This document shows positions 6,562 to 11,821 of a stretch of DNA of 16,070 nt, piece after piece. The notes under the pieces were generated by a model that was given only the letters and a program-made list of their open reading frames with translations, was not told where the DNA came from and searched no databases. The position numbers and the translations under genes were made by a program. The DNA comes from Pseudomonadota bacterium (lineage in GTDB: Bacteria > Pseudomonadota > Alphaproteobacteria > Caulobacterales > Caulobacteraceae): the NCBI GenBank assembly GCA_023445705.1, contig JAEXKM010000123.1:1-16070 (forward strand), written 5' to 3'. How positions within the stretch are numbered: position 1 is the first letter of the stretch; every line of letters begins with the position of its first letter.

Positions 6562-7725
6562 ATGCCGATCCCGTTCATCGACCTCCAGGCTCAGCGCGCG
6601 CGCCTTGGCCAGCCGCTGGAAGACGCCATCCTGAAGGTGGTCCGCTCTGGCGCCTATGTGATGGGCCCGGAGATCGCCCAGTTCGAAAAGGCGCTCGGCG
6701 AGTTTGGCCAGGCGCCCTACGTGCTGTCGTGCGGGTCGGGCACGGAAGCGCTCCAACTCCCCCTCATGGCTTGGGGGATCGGGCCGGGCGACGCCGTCTT
6801 CTGCCCGTCGTTCACCTTCGCGGCGACGGCTGAGGTCATGCCGCTGGTCGGCGCCTCGCCGGTCTTCGTCGATATCGTCGAAGACACCTACAATATCGAC
6901 GCGGCCAAGCTCGATGCGGCCATCGAAGCGGTGAAAGCCGCCGGCGAACTGACCCCCAAGGCCATCATCGCCGTCGACCTCTTCGGCCAGCCAGCCGACT
7001 ACCCGGCGATTGCGGCGGTCGCACGCAAGCATGGACTGAAGCTGATCGCCGACAGCGCGCAGGGCTTCGGCTGCACCCTGAACGGCCAGCATCCGATCCA
7101 CTGGGCGGATGTCGTCACCACCAGCTTTTTCCCGGCCAAGCCGCTCGGCTGCTACGGCGACGGCGGCGCGGTCCTGTGCAAGGACGCAGCGCTCCATGAC
7201 CTGCTGGTTTCCCTGCGCGTCCACGGCCAGGCGGTGAAGTCGGACATCGAGGGCCGGACCTTCGACCACGACCCCAAGTACCTGAACATGCGGATCGGCA
7301 TGAACAGCCGCATGGACACGATCCAGGCCGCTGTCCTGCTGCAGAAGCTGACCATCTTCGCCGACGAGATCGAAGCTCGAAACAAGGTGGCGGCCCGCTA
7401 CGCCGAACAGCTAGGCGACGTCGTCAAGGTTCCGAAGGTGATCGAGGGTGGCGTGTCCGTCTGGGCGCAGTACACCATCGAGACCGACGACCGCGACGGC
7501 ATGATCGCGCACCTCAAGGGCCAGGACGTGCCGACCGCGGTCTACTATCCGATCCCGATCCATCGCCAGGGCGTCTATTCGAAGTACCCGGCGCCCGGCG
7601 GCCTGCCGGTGACGGACGCCAAGGCCAAGGTCGTGATGAGCCTGCCTATGCATCCGTATCTTTCGGAGGCGGATCAGGACCAGGTGACCGCCGCGATCCG
7701 GGCGTTCGTGAAACGAAACGACTGA
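6562..7725 (+). CDS. PLP-dependent DegT/DnrJ/EryC1-family sugar aminotransferase, WbpE-like
   Basis: The 387-residue protein follows the WbpE pattern closely, by memory of that family: IPFIDLQAQ at the N-terminus, GPEIAQFEKALGEF (35-48), CGSGTEALQL (57-66), and IADSAQGFG (162-170, D164 facing the PLP ring nitrogen). The Schiff-base lysine K193 lies in SFFPAKPLGCYGDGG, followed by NSRMDTIQAAVLLQKL, VWAQYT, VPTAVYYPIPIH and VMSLPMHPYL. WbpE transaminates UDP-2-acetamido-3-keto-glucuronate to the 2,3-diamino sugar acid using glutamate. The likely role here is making an amino sugar for lipopolysaccharide or another surface glycan in the cytosol. The companion dehydrogenase and acetyltransferase genes are not in the window. 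GAGAGG at 6550-6555 sits six bases before the ATG and fixes the start. The exact sugar substrate is an inference. Confidence 0.9.
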   Translation: MPIPFIDLQAQRARLGQPLEDAILKVVRSGAYVMGPEIAQFEKALGEFGQAPYVLSCGSGTEALQLPLMAWGIGPGDAVFCPSFTFAATAEVMPLVGASPVFVDIVEDTYNIDAAKLDAAIEAVKAAGELTPKAIIAVDLFGQPADYPAIAAVARKHGLKLIADSAQGFGCTLNGQHPIHWADVVTTSFFPAKPLGCYGDGGAVLCKDAALHDLLVSLRVHGQAVKSDIEGRTFDHDPKYLNMRIGMNSRMDTIQAAVLLQKLTIFADEIEARNKVAARYAEQLGDVVKVPKVIEGGVSVWAQYTIETDDRDGMIAHLKGQDVPTAVYYPIPIHRQGVYSKYPAPGGLPVTDAKAKVVMSLPMHPYLSEADQDQVTAAIRAFVKRND

Positions 7726-7730
7726 CTCGG

Positions 7731-7842
7731 CTTTCAATCTGCGCGAACGGCTGTTTGAAGCATGTCTTGCCATGACCTCATGGCGCTTGCACACTCGCGG
7801 TATTGAAAACGCCACGGCGCCTTTAAGCGCAGATTTTGAAAG
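7731..7842 (+). promoter_or_regulatory. Structured leader closed by a long-range stem, upstream of moxR-like gene
   Basis: CTTTCAATCTGCGC (7731-7744) pairs with GCGCAGATTTTGAAAG (7827-7842): 14 base pairs with a two-base bulge. This encloses 82 bases that contain a perfect hairpin GCCATG-ACCT-CATGGC (7769-7784). The right arm ends nine bases before the TTG start at 7852, and six bases of sequence separate the left arm from the aminotransferase stop. The element could be the 3' end of the aminotransferase transcript, the leader of the moxR-coxE transcript, or both. No known riboswitch class was recognised. Confidence 0.4.
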
Positions 7843-7851
7843 TTTGAGACT

Positions 7852-8814
7852 TTGACCGTTTCCACTCCCGCGGCGATTAAGGCCGCGCAGCCGGACGTCC
7901 TGTCTTCCGTGGACGCCCTGATCGAAGGGCTGGCCAGCGTCGGCTACATCGCCTCCCGCCGCATCGCCACCGCGCTCTACATGGCCATCCATCTGCAGAA
8001 GCCGATCCTGGTCGAAGGTTCGGCGGGCGTCGGCAAGACCGAACTCGCACTCTCGACGGCCACCCTGCTGGGCCAGCCGCTGATCCGCATGCAGTGCTAC
8101 GAGGGCCTGGACGAGTCCAAGGCGCTCTACGAGTGGAAGTACGGCAAGCAGCTTCTCTACACCCAGATTCTGAAGGACCGGATGGGCGCGGCCCTCTCGG
8201 ACGCCAAGGATATGGACGCCGCCATGGATCGCCTGCACGGCATCGGCGACCTGTTCTTCTCCGAACCCTTCCTGGAACCGCGCCCATTGATGAAGGCGCT
8301 GAAGGAAGACGACGGCTGCGTCCTGCTGATCGACGAAATCGACAAGTCGGACGAGGCGTTCGAAGCCTTCCTGCTGGAAGTGCTTTCCGCCTATCAGGTC
8401 TCCATTCCCGAGCTGGGCGTGATCAAGGCCAAGGTCCCGCCGCTGGTCTTCCTGACCTCGAACAACATCCGTGACCTGGGCGATGCGCTGAAGCGCCGCT
8501 GCCTTCACCTGCACATCCCCCTGCCCGACGCCGATCTGGAGCGGAAGATCGTCGCCAGCCGCGTGCCGGGCATCGAGCAGACGCTCACGACCTCGCTGGT
8601 CAACTTCGTGCAGTCGCTGCGCACCCTCGACCTGCGCAAGTCGCCGTCGATTTCCGAGACCGTCGACTGGGCTCGTGCGCTGATCCTGCTCAACGCCAAC
8701 AGCCTGAACCCGGAAGTCGTCCGCGACACCCTGAACGTGCTGCTGAAGTTCGAGCCCGACATCGCCGCGGTGGAGCCGCAGATTTCCGAACTGCTCCGCC
8801 GCCCCGCGGCCTAA
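7852..8814 (+). CDS. MoxR-family AAA+ ATPase (CoxD-like)
   Basis: The 320-residue protein has Walker A GSAGVGKT at 56-63, Walker B CVLLIDEID at 156-164, sensor 1 LTSNN at 201-205, and arginine-finger candidates R215/R216 in DALKRRCLHL. These are all typical of MoxR AAA+ proteins. MoxR ATPases act with a VWA-domain partner as a chaperone to mature or activate a protein complex; the partner is the next gene, four bases downstream. The start is a TTG at 7852. An in-frame stop at 7837-7839 excludes any upstream ATG, the next in-frame ATG is within the conserved core, and a GTG at 7909 is the only close alternative. No clear Shine-Dalgarno sequence precedes the TTG. Together with the structured leader this suggests low or regulated translation. 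CoxD in carboxydotrophs helps mature CO dehydrogenase, but no coxLMS genes are visible here. Confidence 0.92.
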   Translation: MTVSTPAAIKAAQPDVLSSVDALIEGLASVGYIASRRIATALYMAIHLQKPILVEGSAGVGKTELALSTATLLGQPLIRMQCYEGLDESKALYEWKYGKQLLYTQILKDRMGAALSDAKDMDAAMDRLHGIGDLFFSEPFLEPRPLMKALKEDDGCVLLIDEIDKSDEAFEAFLLEVLSAYQVSIPELGVIKAKVPPLVFLTSNNIRDLGDALKRRCLHLHIPLPDADLERKIVASRVPGIEQTLTTSLVNFVQSLRTLDLRKSPSISETVDWARALILLNANSLNPEVVRDTLNVLLKFEPDIAAVEPQISELLRRPAA

Positions 8815-8818
8815 CCCC

Positions 8819-10171
8819 ATGCAAGGCGCTCTGGAGGACTTCTTCCGCGCCCTACGGGCCGCGGATGTGAAGGTCTCACCGGCGGAAGCCATCGACGCCC
8901 ACCTCACGGTGGCGACGGTGGGCTTCGCCGATCGCGAACTCTTCAAGGACGCGCTCTGCGCGACCCTGGCCAAGACCGCCGACGAGGTGGTCCGCTTCGA
9001 CGAGACGTTCGAGACCTTCTTCGCGCGCGATCAGCTAGAGTTCGAACCGCCCCCGCAAGGGGAGGGCGACCCGATGGAGGGCCTGCCCGAGGAAGCGGCC
9101 GAGTCGGACTTGGCGCGCATGCTGCTGGAAGGCGACGCCTCGGGCCTGGCCCAGGCCATGGAGGAAGCGGCCGAGCGGGCCCAGGTCTCGCAGATCCGCC
9201 TGACCACCCAGCGCTCGCGCCTCACCCGCCGGCTGCTCGAAGAGATGGGCCTTTCCGAGATCGAGGCGATCATCGCCTCGGCGCGGAAGTTGGAAGGCGG
9301 CGGCGAGGCGGCCGACCGGCTCGAGGCCGGCAAGCGCAGGCTGGCCGCCGAGGCTCAGCGTTATGTCGAGCGCCAGCACGAACTCTACGCTTCCGGCTCG
9401 GGCAAGATGCTCCGTGAGGAGATGCTGGCCCGCAAGGCGCTGAACGCCGAGGGCGGGATCGACCCTGTCGACCAGGCGGTGATGCAGGCGCTGGTCAAGA
9501 AGATGGCCAAGCGCCTGGCCGACCGCTACTCGCGCCGCCGCAGCCGCGCGAAAAAGGGCCACATGGACGTCCGCCGCACCTTGCGGAAGTCGATGCCCTA
9601 CGGCGGCATGCCCTTCGAGATCGTCTGGAAGACCGAGAAGATCGACAAGCCGTCGATCGTCTGCATCTGCGACGTCTCCAAGTCCGTCGCCGCGGCAGCG
9701 CAGTTCCTGCTGACCTTTCTGTACTCGTTGAACGAAGTGGTCGACCGGCTGGAGGCCTACGCCTTCTCGGGGCGGCTGATCAGCGTCAACGACATTCTCG
9801 ACGACGAGCATGTCGACGGCGCGATCTTCCAGGTGCTGCGCAAGATCGGCTTCCAGCAGACCGACTACGGCAAGTCGCTGGAAGACTTCTGCGAGAACCA
9901 CCTCGAGGGGATCGACCGGCACACCACCGTCATCTTCCTGGGCGACGGGCGGTCGAATTATGCCGATCCGCGCCTGGACCTGATGGCGACGATCCACAAT
10001 CGGGCGCGTTCGGTGATCTGGCTCAACCCTGAGCCGGAGAGCTACTGGAGCCAGGGCGACAGCGTCATGTACCGCTACGAGCGCTTCTGCCACGTGGCCA
10101 AGACCTGCAACACCCTGGGTCAGCTCGAGCGGATCATCGAGGACGTGCTACGGACTTACGTGCCCCACTGA
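8819..10171 (+). CDS. VWA-domain protein, CoxE-like partner of MoxR
   Basis: The 450-residue protein has a mostly helical, charged N-terminal half, including a very acidic stretch around 80-120 and a basic RRRSRAKKG patch at 239-247. A von Willebrand factor A domain follows from about 278. The MIDAS metal site looks complete: DVSKS (285-289), T348 in QTDYG, and D376 in LGDGRSN. CoxE-type proteins act with MoxR/CoxD ATPases in metalloenzyme assembly or membrane-associated chaperoning. The ATG follows the moxR stop by four bases with no obvious Shine-Dalgarno sequence, so translational coupling is likely. Its 3' end overlaps the convergent membrane-protein gene by 24 bases (10148-10171). The client protein is unknown. 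Confidence 0.92.
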   Translation: MQGALEDFFRALRAADVKVSPAEAIDAHLTVATVGFADRELFKDALCATLAKTADEVVRFDETFETFFARDQLEFEPPPQGEGDPMEGLPEEAAESDLARMLLEGDASGLAQAMEEAAERAQVSQIRLTTQRSRLTRRLLEEMGLSEIEAIIASARKLEGGGEAADRLEAGKRRLAAEAQRYVERQHELYASGSGKMLREEMLARKALNAEGGIDPVDQAVMQALVKKMAKRLADRYSRRRSRAKKGHMDVRRTLRKSMPYGGMPFEIVWKTEKIDKPSIVCICDVSKSVAAAAQFLLTFLYSLNEVVDRLEAYAFSGRLISVNDILDDEHVDGAIFQVLRKIGFQQTDYGKSLEDFCENHLEGIDRHTTVIFLGDGRSNYADPRLDLMATIHNRARSVIWLNPEPESYWSQGDSVMYRYERFCHVAKTCNTLGQLERIIEDVLRTYVPH

Positions 10172-10582
10172 CAGACGCCGAGGTCCGCGTTCGAAAGCTC
10201 CCATGGCCAGCGCCGCTAGGAAGCCGAAATAGAGGACGTAGAGGCTGGCCACGTAGCCCCGCGCGAGCAGGGTGACGTCGGCCAGCTTGGCCGCGTGACA
10301 CAACACGGTCAGGGCCTCGCAGGCCCAGGCGCCGATCAGCCATCGCCGGTCGAAACGCCAGAGCAGCACAGTGATGAAGGTCAGCAGCGCCGCATCGACG
10401 GCGGCCACGCCCCAGAGGGGCTTGGCCAAACCGCCGAAGGCCTGAACCGCCGGGCTCAGAAAAAAGGCGGCCAGGCTCGCCAGTGTGGCCAGGCGCGCCG
10501 GCAGGTCGCCCCGCCAGAGCACTAGGACCGTCACCAGCGCCGTCGCCACCGCGCCGATCATCTGGACAGGTGTGTTGAACAT
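10148..10582 (-). CDS. Small multi-pass inner membrane protein, function unknown
   Basis: From ATG at 10582 the product is 144 residues, with about five hydrophobic segments near 7-24, 30-50, 57-75, 80-97 and 108-128. It ends in a basic, soluble tail (FERGPRRLSVGHVSP). The ATG is preceded by AAGGGG at good distance, so it is preferred over an upstream in-frame TTG at 10633 that overlaps the stop of the previous gene. It follows the 114-residue gene by 47 bases on the same strand and is probably the last gene of that operon. I do not recognise the family. The 3' end overlaps the coxE-like gene tail to tail. Confidence 0.7.
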   Translation of the reverse strand: MFNTPVQMIGAVATALVTVLVLWRGDLPARLATLASLAAFFLSPAVQAFGGLAKPLWGVAAVDAALLTFITVLLWRFDRRWLIGAWACEALTVLCHAAKLADVTLLARGYVASLYVLYFGFLAALAMGAFERGPRRLSVGHVSP

Positions 10583-10629
10583 GGCCGCCCCTTCTCCCGA
10601 CCAAGGGAGGCCAGGGGCGGCCGCTCCCG

Positions 10630-10974
10630 TCAAGCTACCGCGCGCAGTTCCAGGCTCGCCTCACCCACCGCCATGGCGGGCTTGTCGACCCCTGTACCGT
10701 GCAGGGTGGCCGGCCGCACGCCAAGCTGCGGGGAGGCCTTTTCGAAGGCCGCATGGGCCGACATCGCATGCTCGCGCGCGGCGCCCAGGGCGTCGATCGT
10801 GCGGGTGAGCGCGGCCACCGCCTCGTGGCCCAGCACGGCCGAATAGTTGTGCTCGCGGCGCAGGGCGCTGGTTTGGGCGATCAGCAGGGCGGCCTTCTCA
10901 AGCGCGGCGTCCAGCGCGGCTTCGGTCTCGAACAGGGAAGTGGCGATGGCCTGGGCCATTTCGCGACGTTGCAT
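10630..10974 (-). CDS. Small helical protein, function unknown
   Basis: This 114-residue, alanine-rich protein is predicted almost entirely helical up to about residue 82, followed by a short proline/glycine-containing tail (VRPATLHGTGVDKP). It has no signal peptide or membrane segment, so it is probably cytosolic. GGAGGAAGGA ends six bases before the ATG at 10974, a convincing ribosome binding site. It lies 73 bases downstream of the LuxR-type gene and 47 bases upstream of the membrane-protein gene, all on the minus strand. It resembles short helical hypothetical proteins I associate with Caulobacterales, but I cannot name a family or a function. Confidence 0.7.
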   Translation of the reverse strand: MQRREMAQAIATSLFETEAALDAALEKAALLIAQTSALRREHNYSAVLGHEAVAALTRTIDALGAAREHAMSAHAAFEKASPQLGVRPATLHGTGVDKPAMAVGEASLELRAVA

Positions 10975-11047
10975 GACAGGTCCTTCCTCCGCGACGCGCG
11001 CGGGAGCTTGGGATTGGGATGAGTGTCGGGACTGCGGCCTTCGCCGG

Positions 11048-11707
11048 TCAGCCCCGGGTGAACCAGACGTCGAGCGTCTGCATGAGGTGTCCGAGCTGGA
11101 TGGCGATCGCGAGACCGCCGATCAGCAGGGCCCCGGCGACCAGGGTGAACAGCATGGCCGTCAAGAGCCGCCGCCCTGGGGTCCTGGCGGTCCCTGTGCG
11201 AGCCACGTCCAGGACTGGGGGGGCTGAGCCTCCTCGGGCAACAAGACGAGCGCGACGCAGATAATCTCGCGCAGCAGATCGAGCCTCGTAAGATACGGGC
11301 TCATCTCCCGCGTCACCTGCAGCAGGTGATGCACCGCGTCCTTCTGCTGACTCGTCTTGGCCAGACTGTCGAAGATCGCCTCCAAGTCGCCCCAGGTGCT
11401 CTGCGGCAGCCTCTTCGCCGTATGGGGCATGTGCGCCTCCTTTCCGCCCTGAGGAAAGCGCGTCGACGGCGCTCGGCGGGAGGGGGAGCGGCGCCCCTAC
11501 GTGATCGTTACGTAGGTCCCCGACCAACATGCGCGCGGCGTCGCGGCGACTGGAGACGCCAAGCTTCTTGATTGCGCGCTCGATGTGCTTGTCGACCGTG
11601 CGCGCCTCAAGGCCGAGCTCGCGCGCGATCTCTTTCGATTGCAGGTGGCGCGCCACCCCCATGAGGCATTGGCGCTCACGAGGTGTGAGCGAAGCCAGCC
11701 TATCCAT
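11048..11707 (-). CDS. LuxR-type HTH regulator with C-terminal membrane helix
   Basis: From ATG at 11707 the frame gives 219 residues. Residues 5-62 are a GerE/LuxR DNA-binding domain (LTPRERQCL, SKEIARELGL, TVDKHIERAIKKLGV). Residues 63-180 are a low-complexity linker. Residues 185-205 (MLFTLVAGALLIGGLAIAIQL) are one membrane helix, followed by a short tail. As written it is a membrane-tethered regulator with the HTH in the cytosol and no receiver domain. GGGGGA seven bases before the ATG supports this start over GTG 11737. Third-position G/C is high over the HTH and membrane-helix codons but only about 40% over residues 92-183. There an 89-residue ORF in another frame looks like the true coding frame. 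Either the regulator is dual-coded across the linker, or the HTH and the membrane piece (ATG 11155, 35 residues) are separate products. Confidence 0.7.
   Translation of the reverse strand: MDRLASLTPRERQCLMGVARHLQSKEIARELGLEARTVDKHIERAIKKLGVSSRRDAARMLVGDLRNDHVGAPLPLPPSAVDALSSGRKGGAHAPYGEEAAAEHLGRLGGDLRQSGQDESAEGRGASPAAGDAGDEPVSYEARSAARDYLRRARLVARGGSAPPVLDVARTGTARTPGRRLLTAMLFTLVAGALLIGGLAIAIQLGHLMQTLDVWFTRG
11161..11430 (-). CDS. 89-residue protein nested out of frame in the LuxR-type gene
   Basis: The ATG at 11430 follows AAAGGAGG (11443-11436) with a five-base spacer, the strongest Shine-Dalgarno sequence in the neighbourhood. By my count 75 of 89 codons end in G or C, against about 40% in the overlapping regulator frame. 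The protein has a soluble helical N-terminal part (WGDLEAIFDSLAKTSQQ at 13-29), a central hydrophobic helix (LLREIICVALVLLP at 53-66) and a Pro/Gly-rich tail. The TGA (11163-11161) is six bases before the ATG (11155) of the membrane-helix segment. I do not recognise the family. It is most likely a real overprinted gene co-transcribed with its host. Confidence 0.6.
   Translation of the reverse strand: MPHTAKRLPQSTWGDLEAIFDSLAKTSQQKDAVHHLLQVTREMSPYLTRLDLLREIICVALVLLPEEAQPPQSWTWLAQGPPGPQGGGS
11440..11458 (-). promoter_or_regulatory. Hairpin overlapping the ribosome binding site of the nested gene
   Basis: On the minus strand CTTTCC (11458-11453) and GGAAAG (11445-11440) pair around a seven-base loop. 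The 3' arm runs into the AGGAGG at 11441-11436. In mRNA this could limit access to the start at 11430, or couple it to translation through the hairpin by ribosomes reading the upstream HTH frame. The stem is short, so the effect is a guess. Confidence 0.3.
11496..11516. promoter_or_regulatory. Perfect dyad CCTACGT-N7-ACGTAGG inside the regulator gene
   Basis: A 7-base perfect inverted repeat with a 7-base centre lies just after the HTH-coding part of the LuxR-type gene and 66 bases upstream of the nested ATG. It encodes the GDLRNDHV residues of the linker. It could be a binding site controlling an internal promoter, or an RNA hairpin separating the HTH and nested cistrons. Confidence 0.35.
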
Positions 11708-11783
11708 AGCAAATCCCCCGCCGTGGCGGCCCCGCACTGCACACTGGGCCGCCTGCTGCGGGCCGTCAGGCTCGTGCGGCAGA

Positions 11784-11795
11784 GGTTGCGCAACC
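11784..11795. promoter_or_regulatory. 12-base perfect palindrome upstream of the LuxR-type gene
   Basis: GGTTGCGCAACC is fully palindromic and lies 77 bases upstream of the regulator ATG (11707), in the 114-base gap after the carboxylase stop. The position suits an autoregulatory operator of a LuxR-type dimer, but GC-rich palindromes of this length also occur by chance. Confidence 0.25.
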
Positions 11796-11821
11796 GCTTC
11801 CGGGAAAGCAAGCGTGGGAGG

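Noticed and set aside
6291..6578. Short ORFs on both strands in the chemoreceptor-aminotransferase gap
   Set aside because: No Shine-Dalgarno sequence, no recognisable protein, and no consistent third-position G/C bias.
7411..8973. Minus-strand 520-codon open frame opposite the aminotransferase end and moxR
   Set aside because: Antisense to conserved MoxR motifs; also crosses the structured leader; no domain recognised.
11497..11811. Minus-strand 104-codon ORF upstream of the LuxR-type gene
   Set aside because: Ser/Arg-rich shadow in another frame of the well-supported HTH-coding region, without a ribosome binding site.
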